Shown: positions 38,523 through 47,952 of the stretch, in pieces
How the letters are laid out: each line of letters begins with the position of its first letter
Numbering within the stretch: the stretch's first letter is position 1
Source of the DNA: Kroppenstedtia guangzhouensis
GTDB taxonomy: Bacteria > Bacillota > Bacilli > Thermoactinomycetales > DSM-45169
Direction of reading: 5' to 3'
DNA length: 64,000 bases
Assembly (NCBI RefSeq): GCF_014637345.1
Contig: NZ_BMEX01000005.1
Span: forward strand, 192,792 to 256,791
Notes under the pieces: model-generated
Databases searched by the model: none
What the model was told of the DNA's origin: nothing
What the model saw: the letters and a program-made list of their open reading frames with translations, nothing else
Position numbers and translations under genes: made by a program

Positions 38523-39652
38523 GCCGGCACCTCCTTCTGTTCTCCTACCGGCAAGGGGACCGGAATCCGGATCACATCCTGCGGGAGCCCAAAAAGATCC
38601 CACTCCCGTCCCGGTTCATCCAGGAGAAACAGGGTGAGAGGGTGTCCTTCCCCCCGCAGACGCTCCAGTCCGGCGGCGATTCGCCGATCCCAGTACCCGG
38701 TGATGACCAACAGCTGAGCCCCTGGATCCAATCTGCCGCTTAACCGATCCAACAGATGGGAAAAGGACTCCGCCGCTGTGGGGCGGAGACGCCCCAACGC
38801 CTCCTCCGTCCAGTCCAGGTGAACCGGGGAATTGCCGGGAGGGACGGACATCCCTCCGACTCCCTGCCAGGAAGCATTGCTCTCCAACCCATAGCTCAAT
38901 CCCATCCCCTCCGCCTGTCGAAAAAGGTTGGCAGCCAGGCGGCAGGAAAAATCGATCATCCGGGAATCCGCTCCGATCCGATGCAACTCAAAGAACTGAA
39001 AGTTGAGAAGCAGGTGAATAGTGGTGTGGGATGTGGTCTCAAACTGCTTCACCAACCACTCATCACTGCGTGCACTTGCCGCCCAGTGGATCCATCGGAA
39101 GGGATCCCCTTCCTGCCAGGGGCGAACCCCGGACAACCGGGAGGGATCTTCCTGGTACCATCTGTGGATGACTTTTTCCCCCAGGATCTCCCGCAGTTCG
39201 GAAATGAGCTCCGCTTCCTCCAGCGGACGGGGCCGGACGAGCACTGAACACCCGGGATCCAGCTGGTACAGTCTTTCCTCCAGCCCGATCCCGTCACTGG
39301 TCTCCAACCGGGCCGGCTCCCAATGATAAAACCCTCTGCGAACGCAGGTCACTCGAAAACCGGCCTTCACCCGCTGTCGCGGTAACAGATAGGTGGCCCA
39401 CCGCAAGCGCTCAGAGTCCCTCCCTTTACTCCGGAGTACGGGTGGCAAGGGTTGTTCCACCGCCACCCAGGGCAACGGCAACCAAGAGTGATTCTCCAGT
39501 TCCATCTCCACCGTCAAAGAATCCCCTTCCCAACTTGTTTCCGAAGGGATCTGGATTCGATAGGAGAGTTTTCCGTCGGTCCAGCGCCTCCACAATCGAC
39601 TGTACACCCAGATGCTTCCCACCGGAAGCAACATCCACCACAGAAGACTCAT
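38519..39652 (-). CDS. DUF58 domain protein
   Basis: 377 aa. One or two hydrophobic segments at the N-terminus (SLLWWMLLPVGSIWVY), a beta-rich middle and the DUF58 motif GVRPWQEGDPFRWIHWAASAR near residue 195, followed by a von Willebrand A-like fold (LLLNFQFFEL, LLVITGYWD). Partner of MoxR ATPases. ATG at 39652 overlaps the moxR stop (ATGA). Exact role unknown; such operons are linked to cell-envelope and protein-complex assembly. Confidence 0.88.
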   Translation of the reverse strand: MSLLWWMLLPVGSIWVYSRLWRRWTDGKLSYRIQIPSETSWEGDSLTVEMELENHSWLPLPWVAVEQPLPPVLRSKGRDSERLRWATYLLPRQRVKAGFRVTCVRRGFYHWEPARLETSDGIGLEERLYQLDPGCSVLVRPRPLEEAELISELREILGEKVIHRWYQEDPSRLSGVRPWQEGDPFRWIHWAASARSDEWLVKQFETTSHTTIHLLLNFQFFELHRIGADSRMIDFSCRLAANLFRQAEGMGLSYGLESNASWQGVGGMSVPPGNSPVHLDWTEEALGRLRPTAAESFSHLLDRLSGRLDPGAQLLVITGYWDRRIAAGLERLRGEGHPLTLFLLDEPGREWDLFGLPQDVIRIPVPLPVGEQKEVPA

Positions 39653-40611
39653 CGGCTTTCCACCGACTCCCCATCCCCTTCCACAGGTACGGGGACCCGG
39701 TTTACCAGATCCCGGATCAGATCGGCGGGGCCTTGCCGGTTCATGCGGACAGAAGGGGTTAATAACAGGCGATGGGACAGGACATGGGGGGCCAGTTCCT
39801 TGATATCGTCGGGGATGACATAGTTCCGTCCCCGGATCCCGGCCAAAGCCTGAGCGGCCAACCCCAGAGCGATCAATCCCCGGGGAGAGACTCCCAGTTC
39901 CACCCCGTCCATCTCCCGGGTCTGCCACACCACTTCCAAAAGATAACCTTCCACCGCTTCGTTCATGTAAACTTTCCGGACCGCTTCCCGTACGGCCATG
40001 ATTTCCGCCGGTTCCGTCACCGGGGTGACTTCCTTCGACACCTCCTCGTTTTTGGCCAACCGGAAGATTTCCCGCTCTTCTTCTGCATTGGGATAACCCA
40101 TGGAGACTTTCATCAGAAACCGGTCCAACTGGGCTTCCGGGAGGGGAAAGGTCCCCTGAGATTCCACCGGATTCTGGGTGGCGATCACAAAGAAGGGGGA
40201 ATCGAGCAGACGGGTCTCCCCGTCCACACTCACCTGTCCCTCAGCCATCGCCTCCAGCAGGGCGGATTGGGTCCGGGGAATGGCCCGGTTGATCTCATCC
40301 ACCAAAAGCAATCGATGGAACAGAGGGCCTTTTCTGAAATAAAAGTTTCCTTCTTTCCGGTTGTAGACCGTCGTTCCTGTCACATCCGATGGCAGTAGAT
40401 CCGGTGTGCACTGAATTCTGCCGAATGAGCTGTCAATACTGGCCGCCAAGGCTTTGGCCAACAGGGTTTTCCCCACCCCGGGCACATCCTCCAATAACAC
40501 ATGCCCCCCGGAAAACAACCCGACCAAGAGCAAATCCAACGTCTCGCGCTGTCCCACCACGGCCTTGGCCACAGCCTTGCGAATCTTTTTCGCGGTCTCC
40601 TCTATGATCAT
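39649..40611 (-). CDS. MoxR-family AAA+ ATPase
   Basis: 320 aa. Walker A LLEDVPGVGKTLLAKAL, Walker B LLLVDEINRA, sensor ATQNPVESQGTFPLPEAQLDRF, and the C-terminal lid with SPRGLIALGLAAQALA. Chaperone-like ATPase for the DUF58/DUF4129 membrane partners that follow. I start at the ATG at 40611 (IIEETAKKIRKAV...); a frame 13 codons longer lacks homology. The ribosome site is weak (GGGGGCGATG). Confidence 0.92.
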   Translation of the reverse strand: MIIEETAKKIRKAVAKAVVGQRETLDLLLVGLFSGGHVLLEDVPGVGKTLLAKALAASIDSSFGRIQCTPDLLPSDVTGTTVYNRKEGNFYFRKGPLFHRLLLVDEINRAIPRTQSALLEAMAEGQVSVDGETRLLDSPFFVIATQNPVESQGTFPLPEAQLDRFLMKVSMGYPNAEEEREIFRLAKNEEVSKEVTPVTEPAEIMAVREAVRKVYMNEAVEGYLLEVVWQTREMDGVELGVSPRGLIALGLAAQALAGIRGRNYVIPDDIKELAPHVLSHRLLLTPSVRMNRQGPADLIRDLVNRVPVPVEGDGESVESR

Positions 40612-40981
40612 TTCCAACTCATCGCCCCCTGAAAAAATCAATATTCCCAAGCTTTACATACCGATACTACTCTTTTTGATACACTCTTACAATCTGAGAA
40701 GCACTGAAAGTGTGCAATCAGCCATGTCTTGGATCGATACCTCCCCATCACTGTACATATTCCGCTTGAGCAGTGGCCCCAAATGGCTTCAAACCCGACC
40801 GGAAAGCAACGGGCAACCACTTGTCAACTGTTGGACACAAAAACTGTCCCAAATCGGGGTATAAGGTGCTATCCTCTGTAATGAGAGCTTCGCAAAAACT
40901 TTCCATCCAACAGATCCCGTCTTTGATCCTGCAACCGATGACTCTGGAGATGACAAGGACTTGGAAAAGGTGGGTATCGGG
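40612..40981. other. Divergent intergenic region moxR / 30-aa peptide
   Basis: AT-richer sequence that should contain promoters for the moxR operon (minus) and the small peptide (plus). Contains TATAAG at 40860-40865 on the plus strand without a well-spaced -35. No credible gene above 30 codons. Confidence 0.4.
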
Positions 40982-41074
40982 ATGTCGAGGAATAACCAGG
41001 TGATCGCATTGATCTACTCTTTTGCGGTCGCCGGTGCATTCATGGGTGCCGGACTGCTGTTCGTGGGGCCGTAA
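40982..41074 (+). CDS. Candidate 30-aa membrane peptide
   Basis: ATG at 40982 with AAGGTGGG eight bases upstream. Reads MSRNNQVIALIYSFAVAGAF and on to a TAA at 41072: charged N-terminus then one Gly/Ala-rich transmembrane helix. It is followed 14 bp later by a strong 22-bp hairpin. Own ribosome site, own terminator and a clean hydrophobic profile support a real gene. Not recognised. Confidence 0.6.
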   Translation: MSRNNQVIALIYSFAVAGAFMGAGLLFVGP

Positions 41075-41088
41075 AGACGCCGTCACGC

Positions 41089-41136
41089 AATAAGAAGACC
41101 GGACCCGGGGGTTTCCCCGGGTCCGGTCTTCTTATT
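41089..41136. terminator. Bidirectional terminator hairpin
   Basis: Perfect 22-bp arms (41089-41110 and 41115-41136) with a GTTT loop. Each strand ends CTTCTTATT. Separates the small plus-strand peptide from argS on the minus strand. Confidence 0.8.
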
Positions 41137-41145
41137 AAAGGAGGT

Positions 41146-41264
41146 CTAGAAGCGTTTGAGAAAAAGTCGTTCACAGGGAGGGTTGGGTTTCGTAAGAACA
41201 ATAAAAAGGTCATGTGAAACCCATTCCCGACCATCCGTCCAGTACGAATTCACAACTCTTCTAG
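41146..41264. repeat. Palindromic intergenic repeat A, copy 6
   Basis: CTAGAAGCGTTTGAGAAAAA at the left, GAATTCACAACTCTTCTAG at the right, with GGGTTGGGTTTCGTAAGAAC and CATGTGAAACCCATTCCCGA inside. The internal CACATGGAG...GGATC segment seen in copies 3 and 5 is deleted. Ends 7 bp before the argS stop. Confidence 0.8.
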
Positions 41265-41271
41265 CTGGAGG

Positions 41272-42942
41272 TTACATCTGTTCCGGCGCGGAGACACCGA
41301 TCATCCGGAGACCGTTTTTCAGTACCTGGGCCACCCCGATCAAGAGAGAGAGACGGGCGCGGGTCAGCCTCTCATCTTCCTGAATCACCCGATAAGCATT
41401 GTAATAGCTTTGCAGCTGGGTGGCCAGATCATACAGGTAGCGGACCATCCGATGGGGAGCCATCTGCTTTGCCGCCGTGACGATTTCCTCAGGGAATTCC
41501 GCCAGTATCTGCAACAGATCAAACTCTGCTTCCTCTTCCAAAGCGGACAGGCTGTCCGGATCCAGCTTCACCTCAATCCCCTGTTCCCGTGCGCGACGAA
41601 AGACACTGTTGATGCGTGCGTAGGCATACTGTACGTAGAAAACGGGATTCTCATTGGATTGGGAGACCGCCAGATCCATATCGAAATCCAAGTGGCTGTC
41701 CGGTCCTCTGGAGGCAAAAAAGTACCTGGTGGCATCCACTCCGACTTCCTCCATCAGTTCCGCCAAGGTGATCGCCTTTCCTGTCCGTTTGGACATTTTG
41801 ACTAATTCTCCGCCCCGGTACAGTTTCACCATCTGGGTGATGAGAAAAGTCATCTTCTCCACATCGAAGCCCAAGGCGGCCATAGCCGCTTTCATCCGAG
41901 GCACATAGCCGTGATGATCCGCTCCGAAGATATCGACTATCCGGTCAAAGCCCCGATTGTATTTATTGCGATGATAAGCGATGTCCGGAGTGATATAGGT
42001 ATAGGAACCATCCTGTTTCACCAACACCCGGTCCTTGTCATCTCCAAATTGGGAGGACTTCAGCCAGAGGGCTCCGTCCCGTTCATAAGTTTGGCCCCGT
42101 CGGGTCAACTCCTCCACACTCTCTTGGACCAAACCGGAGTCGTGCAGGGATTGTTCACTGAACCAGCTGTCAAATTGAACCCGGTATTCCTTCAGGTCTT
42201 TTTTGATCCCTTCCAACAGCCGGTCAAGCCCGTATCTGCGAATCCAAGCAAGCCGCTCCTCTTCACCTAAATTAAGCAGTCGGTCTCCTTCCTCCTCGGC
42301 CAACCGTTTCCCCAGATCGACGATATCCTGACCGCGGTATCCATCTTCCGGAAAGTCCACCTTCTGGCCGAGGGCCTCCCGGTAGCGGGCTTCCAGGGAC
42401 AGGGTCATGTTGCGGATCTGGTTGCCGGCATCATTGATGTAATACTCCCTGGTAACATCATAACCCGCCGCTTCCAACACATTGCACAGAACATCCCCGA
42501 TGGCCGCCCCCCGGGCATGTCCCAGGTGAAGGCTGCCGGTGGGATTGACGCTAACAAATTCCACCAACACTTTCCCCCCGTGACCGACAGAACTGCGGCC
42601 GTAGGCATCCCCTGCCTGCCCGATTTCCATCAGCACCTCACGCAGGTGGGAACGATCGATGAAAAAGTTGATAAAACCGGGTCCTGCGATGTGGATCTCC
42701 TTGACCGCCACCCGATCCCCGTTCATCCCGGCCACAATCGCTTCCGCGATCTGGCGGGGGTTTTTCTTGGCGATCCGGGCCAGTTGCATCGCCATATTGG
42801 TGGCCAGATCCCCGTGGGATTTTTCCCGGGGCACTTCCAGAACCACTTCGGGAAGCTCCTCCTCCGCAGCCAAGCCTGCCCGAAGCACTGCCTCCCGAAT
42901 CTCCTGTCTCAAGTTTTCCTTCAATTGCTCCAATGCATTCAT
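41272..42942 (-). CDS. argS: Arginyl-tRNA synthetase
   Basis: 556 aa class I enzyme. N-terminal additional domain (about 1-110), HIGH-type GSLHLGHARGAAIG, KMSKRTGKAIT, and the C-terminal anticodon domain with ATQLQSYYNAYRV. Charges tRNA-Arg. The ATG at 42942 overlaps the ywiB stop (ATGA), so translation is probably coupled; GGAGG lies 13 bases upstream. Confidence 0.96.
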   Translation of the reverse strand: MNALEQLKENLRQEIREAVLRAGLAAEEELPEVVLEVPREKSHGDLATNMAMQLARIAKKNPRQIAEAIVAGMNGDRVAVKEIHIAGPGFINFFIDRSHLREVLMEIGQAGDAYGRSSVGHGGKVLVEFVSVNPTGSLHLGHARGAAIGDVLCNVLEAAGYDVTREYYINDAGNQIRNMTLSLEARYREALGQKVDFPEDGYRGQDIVDLGKRLAEEEGDRLLNLGEEERLAWIRRYGLDRLLEGIKKDLKEYRVQFDSWFSEQSLHDSGLVQESVEELTRRGQTYERDGALWLKSSQFGDDKDRVLVKQDGSYTYITPDIAYHRNKYNRGFDRIVDIFGADHHGYVPRMKAAMAALGFDVEKMTFLITQMVKLYRGGELVKMSKRTGKAITLAELMEEVGVDATRYFFASRGPDSHLDFDMDLAVSQSNENPVFYVQYAYARINSVFRRAREQGIEVKLDPDSLSALEEEAEFDLLQILAEFPEEIVTAAKQMAPHRMVRYLYDLATQLQSYYNAYRVIQEDERLTRARLSLLIGVAQVLKNGLRMIGVSAPEQM

Positions 42943-43370
42943 GCTTGTGCAGGCACCTCCGTCCATTGAATCAGCAACCGGTACCGGCCCATCGGCTCAC
43001 AGGCCATGGCCAGCCGGAAGGAAAATTGAATCCGTCCATGTGTCCCTTTCCGTTCCCGCCGGTAAGATAAGGTATGAACTTCCATTTCCGATGTGCCCCC
43101 CGGCGTCTCCACCACACAGATGGTGGTCTCCCCCGGATGGTACCTCTGTCTGTAGGCGATCATCCCCTGCCGGATGATCGTCACCTCATCTTCGCCTGCT
43201 TTTACTGTGGTCTTCACTTCATCCGGCGTCCCCGGTTTTTCCGTATACTTTAGCACCGATTCCAAATCCCGTTCAATCAACCGGCCTTCCATCTCTTGTA
43301 CAATCTCCTCGGGATCCCCGCCGTCTTCAGGGTCGATCGTGGAGATGATCGAAAGTCGAATCTGTTTCAG
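42939..43370 (-). CDS. ywiB: DUF1934 protein, YwiB-like, probable CTG start
   Basis: 143 aa from CTG at 43370. The first ATG in frame (43292) would cut off 26 residues that align with the N-terminus of Bacillus YwiB (142 aa): here MKQIRLSIISTIDPEDGG. No ATG, GTG or TTG lies between the upstream TAA and the conserved start; AAAGGAG sits 11 bases before the CTG. Calycin-like beta-barrel, function unknown. Directly upstream of argS as in Bacillus. Confidence 0.8.
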   Translation of the reverse strand: MKQIRLSIISTIDPEDGGDPEEIVQEMEGRLIERDLESVLKYTEKPGTPDEVKTTVKAGEDEVTIIRQGMIAYRQRYHPGETTICVVETPGGTSEMEVHTLSYRRERKGTHGRIQFSFRLAMACEPMGRYRLLIQWTEVPAQA

Positions 43371-43584
43371 GGCTGATCGCTCTCCTTTCGATTGCTTTGT
43401 ATCTTACCATGGGCAGCCCGCCATTACCAGTAACCTAGTGCCTCCCTCAGCAAACATGGTGTCGAAAATCACAGAAGGGCAAGGATGGGGATTTGATTCG
43501 CCTTTGCACCCATAGGGCCAGTCTCGCCCAGGTCGCCCCACTCTCTGGTCTCCCTATGCACTCTTCGTTTCCGGAAGATGATCC

Positions 43585-44454
43585 TCAGTAGAAACCGAGA
43601 AGCATCTCTCGGATCACTTTGGCCGCAGTCACAGGTGTCTGTTCTGTGGGATCGTAGACCGGGGCTACTTCCACCAAATCGGCTCCCACCACCTCCACTC
43701 CGGAACGGGCGATGGTGTGGATCGCCTCCAAAAGTTCCCCGGAGGTGATTCCGCCGGGTTCCGGGGTTCCCGTACCCGGTGCAAAGGCCGGATCCAGCAC
43801 ATCGATATCTACAGTGATATAAACCGGCCGTCCCCGGAGTCCGGAGAGCTCCTCCTTCAACGGACTGAGCACTTCAAAGGGGTGAAAATGAATCTTCTCC
43901 CGCTCCGCATATGCAAACTCCTCCCGGGTTCCCGAACGGATGCCGAATTGGTACACATTTTCCGGCCCCAGAAGCTCGGCGATCTTGCGCAGAGGAGTGG
44001 CGTGGGACAATTTTTCCCCTTCATAGTCGGTCCGAAGATCGGCGTGAGCATCCAGATGGATCACCGCCAATTCCCGGTGATATTTATAAATGGTCCGAAC
44101 CACCGGCCAGGTGACCAGGTGCTCTCCGCCGATTCCCAGCGGCATCTTCTTCCGCTGCATGATCCGGTCCACAAACTCCCCGATGGCAGCCGTGCTTTTC
44201 TCCGGATTGCCGAAGGGCAGGGGGATATCTCCAGCGTCGTAATAGTTTACTTCCGATAGCTCCCTTCTCAGATAGGGGCTGTACTCTTCCAACACCAGGG
44301 ACGCTTCCCGAATCCGCTTGGGACCGAAGCGGGACCCCGGCCGAAAACTGGCTGTCCAATCCATCGGCATGCCGAAGATGACAATTTTGGATGATTCCAG
44401 ATCCGGACAGGCTCCGATAAACACGTTTCCCAAATAAGCTTCGTCAAACCGCAT
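43585..44454 (-). CDS. speB: Agmatinase
   Basis: 289 aa ureohydrolase; hydrolyses agmatine to putrescine and urea. The two-manganese ligand set is present: GGEHLVTWP, DAHADLR with H, and DIDVLDPAFAPGTGTPEPGG. Ends 3 bp after... speE lies 3 bp upstream on the same strand, giving a speE-speB operon that makes putrescine and spermidine, as in Bacillus. ATG start. Confidence 0.95.
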   Translation of the reverse strand: MRFDEAYLGNVFIGACPDLESSKIVIFGMPMDWTASFRPGSRFGPKRIREASLVLEEYSPYLRRELSEVNYYDAGDIPLPFGNPEKSTAAIGEFVDRIMQRKKMPLGIGGEHLVTWPVVRTIYKYHRELAVIHLDAHADLRTDYEGEKLSHATPLRKIAELLGPENVYQFGIRSGTREEFAYAEREKIHFHPFEVLSPLKEELSGLRGRPVYITVDIDVLDPAFAPGTGTPEPGGITSGELLEAIHTIARSGVEVVGADLVEVAPVYDPTEQTPVTAAKVIREMLLGFY

Positions 44455-44457
44455 CCC

Positions 44458-45303
44458 TCATCGCTCCTTCTGAACCATCAATTCCTTCACAAAGCGGGGC
44501 AACTGAAAAAGAGCTTGATGCAATTCGGGAGAATAATACCGGGTATCCGGCACACGGAGTCGCTCCGGTGGCACCTCTAGAGGATCCGGTCCCTTGGATC
44601 CCAGCGTAAAGCTCCACAATCCACTGGGATAGGTGGGAATGCTGGCAGTGTACAAACGGGTGACGGGAAAAATATCCGAGATATCCCGATACACCTGTGC
44701 AATCAGATCCCGGTTAAACCAAGGGGATTCCGTCTGAGCTACCATCACGCCCCCGGTTCGCAACGCATCGAAAATCCCCTGATAGAACGGTTTCTGGAAC
44801 AATCCCACCGCCGGTCCCACCGGTTCGGTGGAATCGACCAGGATCAGGTCATATTCCCCCGGATGGGCTTCAATGTGCTTGATGCCATCTTCCACCCGAA
44901 TCTCCACCCGGGAATCCCCCAAAGCACCGGCAATCTCCGGGAAGTATTCCCTGGAAACCTCAATCACCCGACCATCGATTTCACACAAAACCGCTTTTTC
45001 CACAGAAGGGTGTTTCAACACCTCCCGGATCGCACCGCCGTCTCCCCCGCCGACCACCAGAACCCGCTTCGGTGACCGATGGGTGTTCATTCCCACATGG
45101 GTCAACATCTCGTGATAAACAAATTCATCCCTGTCAGTGATCATCACCATGCCGTCCAGCACGAGCATGCGCCCAAACTGTTCCGTTTCGATCACATCGA
45201 TCTTCTGAAACGTTGTCTTCTCATGATGAAGTGTGCGGCTGATCTTTGCCGTGATTCCGAAGTGGGGAGTCTGTTTTTCTGTATACCAAAGTTCCATATC
45301 CAT
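44458..45303 (-). CDS. speE: Spermidine synthase
   Basis: 281 aa aminopropyltransferase using decarboxylated SAM and putrescine. [21 protein letters not shown] is the SAM-binding loop, [10 protein letters not shown] carries the catalytic Asp, and the C-terminal AQTESPWFN and [13 protein letters not shown] are typical. The frame is open 30 codons further upstream, but homology starts [15 protein letters not shown], so I use the ATG at 45303, with AAGGAG 12 bases upstream. Confidence 0.94.
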   Translation of the reverse strand: MDMELWYTEKQTPHFGITAKISRTLHHEKTTFQKIDVIETEQFGRMLVLDGMVMITDRDEFVYHEMLTHVGMNTHRSPKRVLVVGGGDGGAIREVLKHPSVEKAVLCEIDGRVIEVSREYFPEIAGALGDSRVEIRVEDGIKHIEAHPGEYDLILVDSTEPVGPAVGLFQKPFYQGIFDALRTGGVMVAQTESPWFNRDLIAQVYRDISDIFPVTRLYTASIPTYPSGLWSFTLGSKGPDPLEVPPERLRVPDTRYYSPELHQALFQLPRFVKELMVQKER

Positions 45304-45467
45304 AAATTTCAACTGCTCCTTCCGATGGTCCATATCCGTTGGAATGAAAAACCTTTCCTTAGGATAATCCAACTCCCCGCCGGAGACAATCATGGATCGG
45401 TCTCCATTTCACTTCCTTTCCAACTTCCATTTCCAATTTATCAACAGCTCTGATATCCCAACTAAGA

Positions 45468-45498
45468 TGCATAGAGGAATCACTTATCTCTCATACTA
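45468..45498 (+). promoter_or_regulatory. Candidate sigma-G/F (forespore) promoter of pbpG
   Basis: TGCATA (45468-45473), 18-nt spacer, CATACTA (45492-45498), matching the forespore -35 GHATR and -10 CATNHTA patterns. Seventy bp before the pbpG start. Agrees with known forespore expression of Bacillus pbpG. Confidence 0.5.
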
Positions 45499-45567
45499 CT
45501 CCATGGACTTTTCCAATCTTCCCCTTACCAGCCGCCTATGGATGAGCCTGTCAAGGAGTGGGGTCCG

Positions 45568-47613
45568 ATGGGAGACGAACTGAATCGGTCATTGCCGGCG
45601 AAGACATCAGCCTGGGAGAGCCTCCCCCCTGAGAAGTGGTGGAGCCGGATGTTTCTGCGCTGGTTTGGATTTTGCCTGGTTGCGGGAATCAGCCTGGCGC
45701 TGATTACCGTTCTTTATCTGAAATCCAAGCCCCTGCCGCCCCCCCAACTGGGACTGACCACGCGTATTCTGGATTCCCGCGGTAATCTGATCGATACCCT
45801 GGATCACGGGGAGAGACGGGATCCCGTTCAGTTGAAAGAGTTGCCCCGATCGATTCAGGAGGCGACATTAGCAGCGGAAGATCAACGCTTTTACGAACAC
45901 CGGGGGTTCTCCCCCAAGGGGATCCTCCGGGCGGTATGGATCAATCTGAAAAAGGGTCGGGTCTCCCAGGGGGCCAGCACGATCACACAACAGTTGGCCC
46001 GCAATCTTTATCTGACCCATGACCGGACTTGGTCCCGTAAATGGCGGGAAGCGGTTCTAACCACTCAACTGGAGCTCCATTTTTCCAAGAAAGAGATTTT
46101 GGAGATGTATCTGAACAAGATCTATTACGGTCATGGAGCTTATGGCATTGAGCGGGCTGCCCGGATCTACTTCGGCAAAGCGGCCCATGATCTCACCTTG
46201 GCGGAAAGTGCCATGTTGGCAGGGATCCCCCGGGGCCCTCGTTGGTATTCTCCCTTGAACGACCCGGACAGGGCCAAAACGCGTCAGGAATCGATTCTGG
46301 ACCGGATGGCCCGGTCGGGTCGGATCACCACACAGGAGGCGGAAGCCGCCAAAAAAGAAGTCCTCGTCTATGCCGACCCTCCCCATCCCCAGCCGGCACA
46401 AGCCCCTTATTTTCGGGATTATGTGATTCAAGAGGCGGGCCGGTTGGGATTGGATGAGAGTCTGCTCCAAAACGGCGGATTGAAGATCTATACCACCCTC
46501 GATCTGAAGATGCAGGAAGAAGCGGAGAAGGCGGTCCATAAGTATTTGAAAAACAGCGGCGAATTGCAGGCTGCCCTGATCAGCATCGACCCGCGAAACG
46601 GACAGATCCGGGCGATGGTTGGAGGGAAAGACTACGGTCGTTCCCAGTATAACCGGGTCTTCGGCAAACGACAGCCGGGATCCACCTTTAAACCCATCCT
46701 CTATTTGGCTGCTCTGGAACAGGGTTTCACCCCCGTCTCCCGCTTTGACAGCAAACCGACCACCTTCGTTTACCAAGGTGGCAATTACCGCCCCACCAAC
46801 TATCGCAATCGGTATGCCAACCGGCCGATCACAATGGCGGAAGCCCTGGCCACCTCGGACAACATTTATGCTGTCCACACCCACTTGGCCATCGGAGAGG
46901 AAAAAGCGGTCCGCATGGGCCGGCGACTGGGAATCGGAAGCCCGTTGAAACCGGTTCCCTCCCTGGCATTGGGAACGAGTGCCGTCAGCCCTTTTGACAT
47001 GGTTCAAGTCTATGCCAGTCTGGCGGCCGGAGGTCTTCATCACCCTCCAGTCTCCATCCTCCGGATTGAGGACGCCGAGGGAAACATTTTGTCCGAAAGC
47101 CGACCGTCGCCGGAGCAGGTGATCACTCCTGCAGAGGCCTTCGTCATGACCCGAATGCTGGAGGGTGTCTTCACTCCGGGAGGAACCGCCAACCGGGTAA
47201 AGCAGATGCTTTCCCGGCCGGTGGCAGGAAAAACCGGAAGCACCGATTGGGATTCCTGGCTGTCCGGGTACACCCCCCGTCTGGCAACCACAGTCTGGGT
47301 GGGATTCGACCGCGGGAAAGCCCTGCCCGACGGGGCCTCCCGTCTCACTCACGGAATCTGGGGAAGTTACATGCGTGCCGCTTTGGAGGGGATCCCTCCT
47401 CAATCCTTTCAACCGCCTGCAGGGGTTGTCAAAGCAAAGGTGGATCCTGAAACGGGGGGACTAGCTAGCCCATCTTGTCCCCGATCCATCGACTACTGGT
47501 TTCTGACCGGAACGGAACCGAAGCACACCTGCAGAGCTCATCCACCACCTGCGGATTCAACCACATCCCCACCCTCCTTGTGGCAACGGATCAAAAAATG
47601 GTGGACCGGTTAA
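45568..47613 (+). CDS. pbpG: Class A penicillin-binding protein (PBP2d-like)
   Basis: 681 aa. Short cytoplasmic N-terminus, one transmembrane helix (about residues 28-50), glycosyltransferase domain (AAEDQRFYEHRGFSPKGI with the catalytic Glu, GASTITQQLARNLYL), then transpeptidase domain with SxxK GSTFKPI, SxN TSDNI and KTG AGKTGST. Polymerises and cross-links peptidoglycan. Next to speE and ywhD, the position of Bacillus pbpG, which acts in spore-wall germ cell synthesis. The ATG at 45568 has CAAGGAG upstream; the in-frame ATG 30 bp earlier does not. Confidence 0.93.
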   Translation: MGDELNRSLPAKTSAWESLPPEKWWSRMFLRWFGFCLVAGISLALITVLYLKSKPLPPPQLGLTTRILDSRGNLIDTLDHGERRDPVQLKELPRSIQEATLAAEDQRFYEHRGFSPKGILRAVWINLKKGRVSQGASTITQQLARNLYLTHDRTWSRKWREAVLTTQLELHFSKKEILEMYLNKIYYGHGAYGIERAARIYFGKAAHDLTLAESAMLAGIPRGPRWYSPLNDPDRAKTRQESILDRMARSGRITTQEAEAAKKEVLVYADPPHPQPAQAPYFRDYVIQEAGRLGLDESLLQNGGLKIYTTLDLKMQEEAEKAVHKYLKNSGELQAALISIDPRNGQIRAMVGGKDYGRSQYNRVFGKRQPGSTFKPILYLAALEQGFTPVSRFDSKPTTFVYQGGNYRPTNYRNRYANRPITMAEALATSDNIYAVHTHLAIGEEKAVRMGRRLGIGSPLKPVPSLALGTSAVSPFDMVQVYASLAAGGLHHPPVSILRIEDAEGNILSESRPSPEQVITPAEAFVMTRMLEGVFTPGGTANRVKQMLSRPVAGKTGSTDWDSWLSGYTPRLATTVWVGFDRGKALPDGASRLTHGIWGSYMRAALEGIPPQSFQPPAGVVKAKVDPETGGLASPSCPRSIDYWFLTGTEPKHTCRAHPPPADSTTSPPSLWQRIKKWWTG

Positions 47614-47631
47614 ACCCGGCCCACCATTTTT
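47593..47631. terminator. Bidirectional terminator pbpG / 47638 gene
   Basis: TGGTGGACCGG...CCCGGCCCACCA hairpin followed by ATTTTTG on the plus strand and ATTTTTTG on the minus. The pbpG stop codon lies in the loop. Confidence 0.85.
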
Positions 47632-47637
47632 GCATCT

Positions 47638-47880
47638 TCAACAATCATCACTGCCGCCGATCTTTCCTTCTCCATCTGCCAACAGACCGTCATTATGCAA
47701 GGCGATCAGATCCGCTCGGCTCAGTTCCTTCATGATTTCATAAAAGGTTTCCCGACGCTCCGGCGGAAGGTTTTGCACAAACCGGTTGATCTTCTCCGGA
47801 GATGCTTTGGGGGTAAAATGTGTCCCTCCGTGAAGAGCAAAGTGTCCTCCCTTGGCTTCTTCCCGTCCTTCCTGTGTCAT
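47638..47880 (-). CDS. Small hypothetical protein
   Basis: 80 aa. ATG with AAAGGAGGAATTGTC upstream. Hydrophilic and helical: NRFVQNLPPERRETFYEIMK, then LSRADLIALHNDGLLADGE, ending in a cysteine. No family recognised. Stands alone between two strong terminators. Confidence 0.7.
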   Translation of the reverse strand: MTQEGREEAKGGHFALHGGTHFTPKASPEKINRFVQNLPPERRETFYEIMKELSRADLIALHNDGLLADGEGKIGGSDDC

Positions 47881-47952
47881 GACAATTCCTCCTTTCTGCT
47901 TTGTAGCATGCACCGAAGAAGGAATCCACAAAGGTTGAAACCACTTGAAAAA

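Noticed and set aside
43430-43570. Another repeat A copy between speB and ywiB
   Set aside because: GGTGTCGAAAATCACAGAAGG resembles the left end, but the inner arms and right end cannot be found; likely chance or too decayed.
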